A DNA stretch of 64,000 nt from Struthio camelus (GCF_040807025.1 NC_090967.1:3222001-3286000); one strand, 5' to 3'; numbered from the stretch's first letter, positions 1 to 43,031 are shown. The notes: generated by a model from the sequence alone, not told the origin. Program-made: numbers and translations.

Positions 1-249
1 AGGGTTAATCAGTAAGGTGAAAAATGACTAGCCACAGACAATCTACAAATGATACTGGTAAACCAGTTAATCTGGTATGTGATAGCAGCAGAATCACTAG
101 CACAAGGCAAAACAAGAGCTTTGAAATGATTTTACTGAGACCTTTGGCTAGTGTGGCTCCAATTGGTGTGGTCAAACTCAGCCAGAAATTTAGTTTGGAA
201 GGTCACGGGGAAGAGAACAGGAAAGTCCAGAGCCAACTCTGCAGCTGCA
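1..249 (-). other. BTBD2: BTBD2 3' UTR, truncated by the window edge
   Basis: This sequence lies immediately downstream of the BTBD2 stop codon. No minus-strand AATAAA occurs in it, so the transcript must end to the left of the window. Confidence 0.75.
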
Positions 250-23944
<23,695 letters not shown>

Positions 23945-24159
23945 CTTGTGCGGCGGAGGCGCAGCAGCGGGCGGCGCGGGGCGGCGCTGCAGCAGCAGCA
24001 GCACCAGGAGCGGCGGCGGGCGGGACACGGCGGCGGCGGGCAGCAGGAGGGGGGCGGCGGCGATGGCGGCGGGGCGGGCGGCGCCGCGGCTGCTGCTGTG
24101 GATGCAGAGAGCCGGGCAGCAGCGGCGCATGGGGCTCGGCGCGGCGCCGCCGCCGGCCG

Positions 24160-24390
24160 GGCCAGGGGAGGGAGGGGAGGGGAGGGAGCGGCGGCGGCGG
24201 CGGGAGGGGAGGCGAGGGGAGGGGAGGGGAGGGGCGGCGGCGGGAGGGGAGGGGCGGCGGCGGGAGGGGCGGCGGCGGCGGCGGCAGGGGCGGTGGCGGC
24301 GGCGGCGGGAGGGGAGGGGAGGGAAGGGGCGGCGGCGGCGGCGGCGGTGGCAGCGGCGGTGGCAGCGGCGGGCGGGGCCGCACCGCACCG
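24160..24390. repeat. GGC / GGGGA simple-repeat block upstream of BTBD2
   Basis: The block is a mixture of (GGC)n, GGGGA and AGGGGC runs on the plus strand. It is strongly purine-biased and free of the 57-bp unit that begins just beyond it. It generates overlapping spurious ORFs in several frames. Confidence 0.8.
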
Positions 24391-24439
24391 CCCCGCGCCG
24401 GGGGCAGCTCCGGGTGTGGGGAGGGCTGTGAGGGGCCGG

Positions 24440-25340
24440 GGGGCGATCGCTGAGGGGCAGGTCTGGGGGGTTGGGGGTCAGATTTGGGGGATGGGGGGGG
24501 CGATCCCGTGAGGAGCAGGTCTGGGGGGTGGGGGGCAGATTTGGGGGATGGGGGGGCGATCCCGTGAGGAGCAGGTCTGGGGGGTTGGGGGTCAGATTTG
24601 GGGGATGGGGGGGCGATCCCGTGAGGAGCAGGTCTGGGGGGTTGGGGGTCAGATTTGGGGGATGGGGGGGCGATCCCGTGAGGAGCAGGTCTGGGGGGTG
24701 GGGGTCAGATTTGGGGAATGGGGGGGGCAATCCCTGAGGAGCAGGTCTGGGGGTTGAGGGGCAGATTTGGGGGATGGGGGGGGCGATCCCGTGAGGAGCA
24801 GGTCTGGGGGGTGGGGGTCAGATTTGGGGGATGGGGGGGGCGATCCCATGAGGAGCAGGTCTGGAGGGTGGGGGGCAGATTTGGGGGATGGGGGGGCGAT
24901 CCCGTGAGGGGCAGGTCTGGGGGTTGAGGGGCAGATTTGGGGGATGGGGGGGGCAATCCCTGAGGAGCAGGTCTGGGGGTTGAGGGGCAGATTTGGGGGA
25001 TGGGGGGGCGATCCCGTGAGGGGCAGGTCTGGAGGCTGGGGGTCAGATTTGGGGGATGGGGGGGCGATGTCGTGAGGGGCAGGTCTGGGGACTGGGGGTC
25101 AGATTTGGGGGATGGGGGGGCAATCCCGTGAGGAGCAGGTCTGGGGGGTGGGGGGCAGATTTGGGGGATGGGGGGGCGATGTCGTGAGGAGCAGGTCTGG
25201 GGGGTGGGGGGCAGATTTGGGGGATGGGGCAGGTCTGGGGCATGAGGGGGGCAGGTCTGGGGGGTGGGAGGCAAGCCTGGAGAAGGAGAGGCAGATTTGG
25301 GGGAGTGGGGCATAGTTCTGGGCAGTGAGGGGCGCAGTCC
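24440..25340. repeat. 57-bp G-rich minisatellite, about 16 copies, upstream of BTBD2
   Basis: The unit contains CGATCCCGTGAGGAGCAGGT, then CTGGGGGGTTGGGGGTCAG and ATTTGGGGGATGGGGG on the plus strand, and repeats every 56-58 bp. Each unit has four or more runs of at least four Gs with short loops, so each is a predicted G-quadruplex. The unit is unrelated to the intron 1 array. The array begins roughly 500 bp upstream of the BTBD2 start codon. Confidence 0.96.
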
Positions 25341-26110
25341 CTGAGGGCAGATCTGGGGGTGGGGAGCAGATTGGGGGGGTGAGTGGGGCAATCCTGAGAG
25401 GGGCAGGTCTGGGGCGTGAGAGGGCAGATCTGGGGGGCGAGGGCAACACCCTCGTGAAGGGCATTTCTGGGCCAGAGGGGGCAGATGTGGGGCATGAAGG
25501 GGGGCAGTCCCGAGAGGGGCAGTTCTGGGGGATGGGGGGGCTGAGGGGGGCAGTTCTGAGGGATGAGGGGGGCAACAGCCACGAGGCAGATCCAGGGGGT
25601 AGGAGGGCAGCTACGTGAGGGGCAGGTTGGGGGGGAGCAAGGGGCAGTCCTTGAGAGGGGCAGTTCGGGGGGGGTATAGGGCCGGGGTGGGGTTGGAGGG
25701 GACATGGGGGGGGACAGTACTGAGAGGGGTGCGGGTGCAGGGGGCAATTCTGGAGCGTGAGGGCTGTGGGGCTGAGGGGGGGGCAGCTCGGGGGGGTGTG
25801 AGGGATGGGGGTGCAGGGGCAATCCTGTGGGGGAGGGAATTTTGGGGGGGTGAGGGGGCAGTTCTGGGGTTTATGAGGGGTGAATGGGGATGAGAAATTG
25901 GAGGGACCGTCCTGGGGGGTGAAGGGTGTGGGAGATGTGGGCCATGGTGTGGGGCAGTCCCAGGTGAGAGGAAACGTGAGGGGGTCTGGGGAGGAGGCAG
26001 GGGTGCAGGGGTATGTGGAGTGGGGGTGTGGGGCCAGAGGGGCAACCTGGATTGGGGTGGGCAGTTTGGGGGGCTGGGGAGGGCAGAGAGTTGGGTGCGA
26101 GGGGGGCTCC
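25340..26110. repeat. Degenerate G-rich extension of the upstream minisatellite
   Basis: The sequence continues with irregular GGGGGCAGTTCTGGGG-type modules that share short words with the 57-bp unit but have no fixed period. It looks like an older, decayed part of the same array. It stops abruptly at about 26,110, where complex sequence resumes. Confidence 0.75.
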
Positions 26111-28571
26111 TGTGTCACCTTCCTGCTCTTACAAACCGCCTTTTCCTATAAAGCAGAGACCCAAACTTCCCTGGCATCCCAAGGACACGGCAATTGGTGC
26201 CCAGTAATTCCTCAAAATAATTAGCCCGGAGGGACTGGCTGCTTCTGCTGACGCACAGGACCTGCTTCCCCGCAAGCACAGCATTAACGCCTGCTACCGG
26301 GGAGTTTCGTGCAGGAAAGGCTGCTGCACGCAGGCCTCATCCCTCACCTGATACACGCTGCTGCCACCTCACTGTGGCTGTAGAGATCCTGCGAGATGTT
26401 GGTGCGCTCCCTTCCTCTGCCCTGCAAGATAGCTCTGCAGCAATGCATGCCGGCACACAGATAACAACAGATATTTATCTCCTTGCCAGCCAGCATGAGG
26501 TATGACATGGCACGGAGGACAGGAGGAATCTGAAAGGCAGAAAAATAATTAAGAGGCTCTGCCGTTGCCTTACTGTGATCTCAGTAACTGAACCATTAAA
26601 GCAAAGGTGATTTATTCTTCATGGGGTAATTACATTCCCCCTTTCTCTGTTATCCGCTCCCTGATCTGTGTTTGCCTCTTAGAGGTGCGTGCACGTGCGT
26701 TTGAGAGCAAATGTGCGGTCCTTGATTCAACGTGCTCAGTAACTATTGAGTAAGGAGACGTATTGTCCTCCCCTTCTGTTTTCTGCAGTTTTGCGTTATC
26801 ATTTCTTTAATACACGATGGCATGCTGTTTATATCGATTCAAGGCTTAGAGACTCTTGTGTAGCTCGGGACTCTCACAGATCAATCGCTGTAGCCAGACA
26901 TTGCCAGGGCCTAGCCCAGTGATACTATTACACCGTTGTTTTTGATCAAGAGCTGCCAGTCTGGTTTTGTATCATGTTCTCAAATACATATCATATGCCT
27001 GCTGCGTTACGTATAGTAGTGTTAAACAAATATACGCAGACAGGTTCTAGAGGCAAAGTAGGGGCTTAGTCTGGCAGAGGATCCTTTATGAGAGGCTTTC
27101 CAGAGTTAATAGTTCCATGGTCAAGTCTCGTGTTACAACACGAAAGGATTTTGGTACCAAAGTGCCACTTGAGAGCCCCAGCAAAGAGCAATGATCGTGT
27201 TTGCCTCTAGCCCTGCAGCAGAGCGTTTGCCCTGAGCCCTGTGACACTGGTCAGAAAAAATGATGAAAGGTTTGGATAACACTCCTTGTTGTCAAAGGCT
27301 CCAGAGGTGCAGCATGTAGCTTAACCAAAAGAAGGTTAAGGAGTGAGTTGGCTGCAATTCATTACTACCCGAGGTACAAAAACTTCAGTAGTAGCCTCTC
27401 CCTGCATCTAACAGGAGGAAATAAAAAGTTCTGCTGACTGGTTGAAGAACAGCCTAGAGGGCTGTGCTGTGTTTTGGGAGGGGGGGACAATGACTGGAGT
27501 AGGTACAGGTGTGGTGAAATCTCCCCCACTGGCAGGTTTCACTGGATTTTTTTAAAACTGTGTTGCACTTCAAATGAACTAATCTAGGAAACTCCTGCAA
27601 CCTCCAGTTATGCTGGAGTTCAGAGCTGACTGTCGTAACAGTCCCCTCTGGTGTGTAGTCTGTGCATGTAGGAATGAGTAAGAGCCTTACTTTAGAGGGA
27701 CGTTTTTCTTTTTCATTTGAAATCTTTCTTATGTTAATGATAACTGAGCATTAAGTGCAGAAGTGTTCTCTTTTTTAAAACTTTGTGTTTTTCATGCCGT
27801 TTGCTCAACACATCGCAGGCTCACACCCCGTTGCTGGACAGGCTGCTTCTATGCATCTTAGCATAGTACTTTTACTCTCAAAAACAATATCCACATATCT
27901 GGCAGCTGCCAGTAGGGAGGCTGTCCAGTCCCGGCTCTGTCCTCGTAGGCCATTGGATGCTTCATTCGGGCGATAAACGTTAGAGGGAGCTAAAGACTGC
28001 AGCATGCACCCCAGCGCAGGCCTGGAAGACTCGGAATTACGTTTTCTTGCACCCTGGTTGGCTTTTCTAGGGCAGATGTGCACCAGCCGGTGTGTCCCCA
28101 CAGCCCTTAGGCTCCATGAAGGTCAGAAAAAGGCCTGGCCAAGGAGGCCTGGCCTGGCCTCCGCACCTAGGAGGTGCGTGAACATCCATCTGGCCACTGC
28201 TAATGGGGACAGAGGTGGAGGAGGACAAAGCCTCTCTCCTGTCATATCCCCCTTCCCAAACCCCAGCAAATCCAAGGCTGGGCCATCCTCGAGAAATGAT
28301 ATCTCCAAGGGGTCGGTGCATCTCACAGGGAGGGTGCCAGCTTCTCCAACATGCAAGGAGGGGATTCAGCACCTCCCCCCCACCCTGAGCCCTCTTGCTG
28401 ATTTGGGGCCTGGTGAGAGATTTGGGCAGGTGATCCCTCCCCACTGACTGCATTTGGAGCTATTCAATCTGTTCAACTCTGAGCTCCAGGGCTCCTCCGC
28501 TCCTTTCTGTGCTCTACCCATCATATGGGCCATGCCGCAGCTCATTAGACAGATCCTATTTATTCACCGTG

Positions 28572-28615
28572 TGATGAATAAATAGAGAACAATTGATGAA
28601 TAAATGAAGAACAAT
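28572..28615. repeat. 22-bp tandem duplication
   Basis: Two adjacent copies of a 22-bp unit beginning TGATGAATAAAT differ at a single position. AATAAA occurs in each copy on the plus strand. Confidence 0.85.
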
Positions 28616-29275
28616 TCCTATTGTGCAGGTAAAACCAGGCCCAGCGTAAAGAAACACAGAAATAAGAAGGGATAATATGGATAGCACAGAAAGCCATTTA
28701 GGTCACTGTCACCTTGGCAGGGGAGCCTACAGCAAGCTCTGTGGGATGGGGCAAGGTGTTTGCTGCAACGTCCCAGGACCAAGGCGCTGTTATTCCTGGA
28801 TGTGACAGCCAACAGATTTCTTCACAAATAAGGCACTCAGCAAAAGCCAGTGCTATTTTAGACTAGGTTTTGATAAGGAACTATACATAATATGATAGAC
28901 ACCCGAACCACAGTAATAGCTCTGGGTGGAGGAGTCAGTTTAATTCAGTTGCCGAAGGCTGACCAAATACAGGGCTGGAGGTTCTTGGTTGCACAAGAGC
29001 AAGCTACAAGCAGCTGAGGGTCATGAAATCAGTGCGGCTGGAGAGCCTGATGGCAGAGGACACCTGACATCTCTAACTTGAAAAAATATATATTCTGGAT
29101 ATATAGTCCAAGCAAAAGACAGAAATACATAGCTAGACTAACTTGGCTGAGCAACTCATTCAAGAAGGGGTTATATTAAGAATAAACCAAACTCCCAGGA
29201 GGACTGGGACAGGCACGTCTTAGGTGTTAGCAAGCACAGGGATAAAATGAGCCTCACCAAACCCGATGCTTTAAG

Positions 29276-29289
29276 AATAAACTTTTATT
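29276..29289. terminator. Back-to-back poly(A) signals on both strands
   Basis: AATAAA is present on the plus strand at 29,276-29,281 and on the minus strand at 29,284-29,289; a further plus-strand AATAAA lies at 29,181. No gene end is recognised nearby, so these may be chance AT-rich matches or the ends of unknown non-coding transcripts. Confidence 0.3.
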
Positions 29290-30039
29290 TAAACCTGTCA
29301 GCAGGTGAGCCCCTGAATCGCCAGCCCCAGGACATGCTCCAGCCATGGGCAGCACACAGCATGTGGGGCAGCGCCGGGTACAAGACACGGGCCAGGGAAA
29401 GGGCATGTTCCTCCAGCTGATCCGCTGCTGGCGCTGACGCTTGTCCCAGCTAGTGCAAAGGCACCATCCCTCCTTAGAGGCTGAAGCCGCAGGGACCAGC
29501 CCAGGCAGGGTCATGCCAACACGCTCAGGCTTTCTCCTCCATTTTCCCGGACTCAGTGACCCCCCCCGTAAAGGTGCCGGCAGCGCTGGCCTGCCCGGGT
29601 GCCCCTCGGCCTCGAGAGATAGCTAGTTATGAGGGAGAACCTGGACGCCACAAACCATCCCCAAAATGACAACCGAAATGGCACACACAAAAAAAAAAAA
29701 AAAAAAAGCCAAACCAGTTCATTCCAGTTGCCTGGACAGGAGCAAGGAGTCACACCAGTTTGTTCCTTCCCTCCCCCTGCCCCGCAGAGTATTTTAAAAG
29801 CACAAAAAGGAAAAGAAAACATTTCGCTTGATGCAGAACAACCCTTCCCTCCCTCCTCTCCTCGTGGCCGAGGTGGTCTGGGGCAGGGGGGCTCACCGCA
29901 CACTTAGGAGAGCGCTTTGGGCTGAGGGAACACGCATCCCTCAAGCTGACGTTTTTGTTTGTTTCCAAGCAAGCGGCAAATCAAGCCTTTTGGATATTTA
30001 CCCAGATCTTCTACTGTCGGTATAGCCAGGCTTATCCCC

Positions 30040-30330
30040 CCGAAACGCTGATGACGCTTCGTCCGCCCACTCCCCCTCCTCGGGGTCCAGCCGGCCCCGC
30101 TCGCTGTTTCTGCCACCCTGCCGGCAGCTCGAGCGCCGCGGCCGCTCCCATCGGAGCCGATGGCTCCATTAAATCCGGAGAACTGGAGAAGCCACGCGGC
30201 CCGCCGTGTTGCCCAAAGCCGGCCGACCCGCTGCGCTCTCTCCACTCGTGCCCCTTCTCTCCCTCGGTGACGCCGGCCGGCCCGGGCGGTGTCAGCTCAC
30301 CTTGGTTCCCACGCGGTGCGTTTCTGCAGC
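30040..30330. promoter_or_regulatory. Isolated intergenic CpG island
   Basis: This is a CpG-dense block (CCGGCCGG, GCCGCGGCCGC) bounded by ordinary sequence. It lies about 6 kb upstream of BTBD2 and about 2 kb beyond the MKNK2 poly(A) site. It could be an orphan promoter or an enhancer. No adjoining coding exon was found. Confidence 0.5.
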
Positions 30331-32182
30331 ACAAATCACTGCAGGCTTATTTATCTCTCCCTTCGCCCAGAGGGAGAGCCTGTTTCAGGACGACGCTCAA
30401 GCAATAGAGCGGTGCGGGTTATTTTAATTCAGCGCCAGTCTATTTTCGGAGCTGCCCTTCTCCGCACGTGCTGCAAAATGTTTTCCAAATAGTGGGCGCT
30501 TTCTCGGGGTGAGGAAGCTGGGGAAAGGAAGAGAGGCCATGGGAAGAAATTTTGTGAAGAGATTTAAAAAAAAAAAAAAATCCAAACTGGCCTCAACAGC
30601 AAAGCCCGGGGCATGGGTGACATCTCCAGCGCCGATGGGAGGACAGTTTGTGGGCTAGATCACGAGCAAAGGGCAGGAAAGGAAGGCTTTCGGGAGCAGT
30701 GATTTGAGGGCCCAAGCCCAAGTGAGCCGGCACACAAGAGGGGAAGGAGACCCGGGGCTAGGAGAGCAGGCTTTGCAAGGGAGGAAGATGAGGAAAGGGT
30801 GACCGGCAGGCGGGACGCTGCTGGGATCGCCTGGATGCACCGCGGTGGCTCCGGGCACAGGAGGGAGCAGTTGCTTTGCTCAGCGGAGGCAGAGCAGCGG
30901 GACACCATCCTGCGAGTCCTCTCCCCGGGGAGGGAGAGGGCTTCGACCTGCTGAATGCGCAGGATTTAATGGAGCAGATGGGATTTGCGATGATCCAGGG
31001 CCAGGGCTTCGCTGCCAGCTCCAACCCCCATCCCAGTCCAAACACTCCCAATATCCGAGGACAGCAGCGCGGCTCATGGCTACTCCGGCACAGGAATGGG
31101 ACTGGGAAAAAAAAAAACAAACTTCTTCCTGGGCAAGAACATGCTTTAAAAAATTAAATTACGTTAAATAAATTAAATAAGGTCTTCCCCGCACATGGAA
31201 CAAAGCAAGCCAGGGCTCCCGCAGCCCTTTCCCCCCTGCCTATCTCCAGTTTCCAGGTCCTGCTTTCTCCTCGACCCCTGGGTGCTTCCCATACCCCCAA
31301 CACCGCTGCCACCTTTTTATTCATTTATTTATATCCTGCATACGCTTCTTGCCTCAGTTTTCCCCCTCCACGGCCTTCCAGACCCCTCTGCCACAGGTAG
31401 AGCAGGACAATCGTGCCGGGGTGGCTCAGAGGGGTGGCAGGGCACTGGGCACCCCCGAGATGACAGCTGGGGTGGGGGAAGCACCCCGAAAGCCCCTTGC
31501 CTCCTCCGCAGCCCCAGCCAGGCAGGGCAGGAGGCATCGCCACACCGGCAGAAAGCACCCGGCGCTGCCCGGTGACGTTTCCCAGCCCAATACGGGGACC
31601 CAAAGGATCACGCCACTGGGCTGGGAGAAATGAGTCAGGGCTTGAGCCGCTGCCAGCTCATATTTTTGGCTCGCAGACCCAGGACCTGACAGCCCAGCAG
31701 GACCAGTCAAAAATAGCTTCTCCTGCAACTCCGGTCCTGCCTGGCCCCCAGCCACGGTCCCAAACCTGCCGGGACCAAAGGCACGAGAAGCTCCAGCCCA
31801 GCTCGGATCCAGCCACCTCGAAGACAACCCACAAACGTTCAGAGATGGATTTGGGCCCTAAGGAACAGAGCTAGCCTTAAACCAGGGCTAGATTCAACCG
31901 ATTCAAGGCAGCTATTGCCGGGTGTCTCACCGCCACCGCAGCCTTTAGGGGAAAACCAGTTGGGCCCCCCAGCATCTCTCCCACGGGGCCCAGGGGGGTC
32001 CTGAGGAGCCAGCGGGAGCCCCCAGGGGGGTCACGGCCAGCCCAGGCCTTTCTCCCAGGAAACCTGCACCCAGTTCCTCCCCCTGATTTGGGAATCAGTT
32101 TAAGGCGGCCCCTTCCACCCCCACGGCCCCCAGCAAAGCACAGGCGCCCGCAGCCACCTTCTCGCGTAGGTCTCAGCGCGTT

Positions 32183-32188
32183 TTTATT
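32183..32188 (-). terminator. MKNK2: MKNK2 poly(A) signal
   Basis: AATAAA on the minus strand is followed within about 20 nt by a GT-rich segment containing CGCGCTGAGACC. It is the last such signal before the intergenic region. A second AATAAA at 32,363-32,368 could give a slightly shorter transcript. Confidence 0.65.
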
Positions 32189-33870
32189 AAATTCTTACAA
32201 AACAGAATACAAAATTCTGGCATCAACAATTGTTATAAAGGAAAACTTCAATTCATCAGCTGTATCAGTTCACCTGGTACATACAGTAAAGTGCTTGTTT
32301 TTTTTGTTTGTTTTTTTCTCCTTTTTAAACTTTTTTTTTTGTTGCCGGTGTTGGTTTTCATTTTTATTCTCCCGCCAGCCCCTCCATCCCCCCCTCCCCG
32401 ACCGGCGGCTGCCGTTGTACAAACCAACAGTGCGTTAACGTGACTCTTATCGAACCAGCTTTGGCAGTCTTCATCAGTTGTAAAGCGGAGAAAAGCTTCT
32501 CCCGTATTGATTTAAAAAAAAAAAAGTTAGCTTCACAGTAAAAATTTCTAACCAGTTCTAAGTCGAGTTAGTCGGCCGAAGGAGGGATAGAGGGGCAAAA
32601 GGGGGGGGGGGGAAGGCAAAAATGCTTAAAGTTTCCAGCTAAAGGAAAAAAAAAAAGAGAGATTTTTTGAAGTTGTTTTCCAAGACAGATGCTTTTCGGG
32701 GTGGGGTGGGGGGGGGACAAGGTTTTGAAAAAGCACAAGGAGGTGGGCGAAGGGCTGAGCCGAGTGGGTCTGGGGGAGCATCTGCCTGGAAACCAGTCCC
32801 GGGAGAGGCGACGGCAGCGAGGACAAGACGGCCTTCGCGATGGTCCCCCTCCAAACCCAACCACCCAAAATAAAATTAAAAAAAAAAAAAAATCAAATCA
32901 TAAAAACAACAACAAAAAATACAATGGGCTGGTTAAGCTAAGCCAGGACCAAGCAGCACCCAAAAAGCTCCCGCAGCGTTTCGGGAGGCCGGGACTCGAC
33001 ACCAAGGACGTGGCCCCTGCTGCTCCCGGGATTTCCGTCCCCTTGGCACGGGGCGACCCAGGCTGCGCGCCAGCCTTTTGCGAGAGTATACTAAAAAAAA
33101 GAAAAAAGGATAGATCTTCCAGGTGGGAAGCTTGGTTTGCCAAGAGAAGCACAGAGGGTAGGAAAACAAAAAAAAAGAAAAAGAAAAATTCAGAGATTTT
33201 CCCCACCATCCCCTTCCCACGATTTTTAGGAAAAAAAACGAAGAAAAAAAGGGAAAAGGGCTGCAGCGCGCAGCATTAACAACAGCTCTCACAATACCAG
33301 CTCAAGGCATCGCGTACTGTACATCATTCAAGTATTTCTTAATATAAGACAACAAGGAATTATCTACAACTGATAAAACAAAATAAGCTATAAAAAGTAA
33401 CAATGTACAATCAAGAGGGATTTTTTTTGTTTTGTTTTCCCCCTCCTCCTTTAAAGGAGGCCTCTCGGGGGTGTCGCAGCCTGCTGGGAGGGAGGGGGAC
33501 AGTTTCCCCCCCCCCCAATCCCGAGCGGCTGGGCCGGGGGCACCCGGAAGAGAGGGGAGATCCTAAGCGCGAGGCGGTTTCGGGATAACCGGCGCTGCCT
33601 TCCCGACCCGCTCCCGGGAAGGGCTGAAACGGGCCGTCCTGTCCCCGACCGCTCCGGCGAGAGTTCACACGCGCCTCCCTGAAACAAACAGCAACAACAA
33701 CAACCCCCCCCCCCCCAACATATATTGCATAGTATTGCTGTCAGCAGTCTTAAAACAAAACGGAGAACTTTATTCCGAGACAGCGACTGTCTTCGACTAA
33801 ACACCCGGGCTCTGAGCAAGCTCCCCGAAACCTCCAGCTGGGCGTACAACAGGCTGAGGTTGCTCTTCCG

Positions 33871-33899
33871 AAAAAAAAAAATATATATATATATATATA
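33871..33899. repeat. A10 followed by (AT)10 simple repeat
   Basis: A run of ten As leads into a 20-bp AT dinucleotide tract, within the inferred MKNK2 3' UTR. Confidence 0.9.
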
Positions 33900-34018
33900 A
33901 AGCTCAAAGCATCGAGTGAGAGAGGGAGATCGCTAACGAACAGGGACGGCTTCCCTGGCCACGGCCCCCGGGGCGGGAAGGGACGTGGAGGGCTCAGCGG
34001 TCGGCTGCCGGCGGGGGG

Positions 34019-34080
34019 ACACGCGTGCACACGTGTGTGCGTGCACGCACGTGTGTGCACATGCATGCACACGCGTGTGC
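34019..34080. repeat. 62-bp strictly alternating purine-pyrimidine tract
   Basis: Every base from 34,019 to 34,080 alternates purine and pyrimidine (mixed CA/TG, CG and a little AT steps). This is the classical Z-DNA-forming pattern. It contains perfect palindromes at 34,037-34,050 and 34,067-34,080, so the transcribed strand can also form hairpins. It lies within the inferred MKNK2 3' UTR. Confidence 0.95.
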
Positions 34081-35316
34081 TTCGGGCCAGCCCAAAACGC
34101 AAGCTCCCAAAAATATATATATATACACACTCACATTCCCCCCCCCTCCCCCCAGCACCCTATTTTTTGCCTCCCCCCCAAAGTGTCGCTGGCCGTCCGT
34201 CATCCCGGGGACCTCGCCGCGCGCTCAGGCTGCTGGCGAGCCCCCTGCCAAGAGCCCTGGGCACTGCCAAAACGGCCGCAAAACCCAGGCACCGTCCCAA
34301 ACCTCCGGGTGCCCCTCCGAGCCCTGGCCAAAGCCGCTGAGGGGGCCGCTGAGCCGGCGCGAGGCCGCTGCCAGCCCGCGCGTAGGGCACGGCCAAGGAA
34401 GACGTTTCTCCGTGCCGCCTCCAGCAAAAGCCCAGCTTAGCAGTTTAAAACCAACAATAATAATTAAAAAAAAAGGGGGGGGGGGTGAATAGCTTATTTT
34501 GAAGTAGGCAGCTAAGGGGGTCGGTCCGAGCCGGCGCCCTCGGCACGTCCCCGCTCCCTCGCGGGCCACGGCGCTCTGCCCGCGTGGACGCCAACCTCGG
34601 GCTCCCCGCAGGGAGCGGGGGGCCGTCCCCCCCCCGCCATGGCAAAACCCACCCTCTTCCTCGGCTGACGCCGCGGCGGCGGGCGCCGAGCGGGACGGAG
34701 ACGCTCCGCGGCTCCTCTCCATCCCCGAGCGCCTCCCGGCTCGCTCGGCGCCGGCCCGACGGAGGGTTTTGTCTGCCGGCCCGGTAGGGGCGGTCCCCCC
34801 CCCCCCCCCCCAAAAAACAAAAACAAACTCCGCCAGAAACCTGCAGCGGGCAAGCCGAGGTGAAGACGCTACTTCGGCGGGCGAAGACGCAAGCGAGGGT
34901 CTTTTGTTCACAGTATGAAATGAGCTGAAGTCCTCAAAGCAGCCGCGGATGTAAAGAGTCCTTTGGTGTCGGGGAAGGGGGGCGGGGGGGGGGGGAAACC
35001 AAGAGTCAAGAAACAAAAAAGTCCGTGTGTCTGTCAGATGTCCTTGAATGGGCCCTGGGTGAAGCAACCTCACGCTTGATTTAATACCTTGGAAAAAAAG
35101 AAAAAAAATAGGTCTTAAACAAACCCTCCCACCCCCAGACTTGCAAGATCAGCAAAACCTTGGAAACCAGCCAACAGGGAAGAGTCCTGATCTTGTCGCT
35201 AGCTAGAAACAGTGGGGTGGGGTTTTCTTTTTGTTGTTGGTTTTTTTTTTTCCTCCTTAAAAAAAAAAATTACTCGAGAGAGGGGGACAGCACATACAGG
35301 CGCGGCGGGGCAGGGC

Positions 35317-42997
<7,681 letters not shown>

Positions 42998-43031
42998 TTT
43001 GCGGCGGGGGGGGCGGAGGGGGGCGGCGTTG
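42998..43031 (-). other. MKNK2: MKNK2 5' UTR part of exon 2
   Basis: Upstream of the ATG the minus strand shows a strong acceptor: a long pyrimidine tract from CTCCTTCTTTTTTATTTT to CACTTTCTGCCAG, ending at 43,032. This implies a non-coding exon 1, as in human MKNK2. Confidence 0.65.

Larger units (their letters stand above)
26110..32160. other. BTBD2-MKNK2 intergenic region
   Basis: No coding exon is recognisable on either strand. The region contains a short tandem duplication at 28,572, opposed poly(A) signals near 29,276-29,289, an A-run at about 29,690-29,706 and a CpG island at about 30,040-30,330. Its open frames do not resemble known proteins. An unannotated non-coding transcript cannot be excluded. 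Confidence 0.6.
32165..35316 (-). other. MKNK2: MKNK2 3' UTR (about 3.1 kb, inferred)
   Basis: The region extends from the MKNK2 stop codon to the distal AATAAA without another gene. Two AT-rich, complex blocks (about 32,190-32,310 and 33,285-33,410) look like conserved 3' UTR sequence. They stand out from surrounding homopolymer-rich DNA, which includes a C17 run at 34,795, a G12 run at 34,984 and several A-runs. The extent is inferred from the poly(A) signal and could be shorter if a non-canonical proximal site is used. Confidence 0.6.

Noticed and set aside
24649-26118. Pro-rich and Gly-rich open frames in the G-rich array
   Set aside because: Repeat-derived, present on both strands, with no start context or splice structure.
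28855-29290. Possible LTR retrotransposon remnant
   Set aside because: The segment is AT-rich with AATAAA signals, but I found no paired LTR, primer-binding site or gag/pol-like coding sequence.
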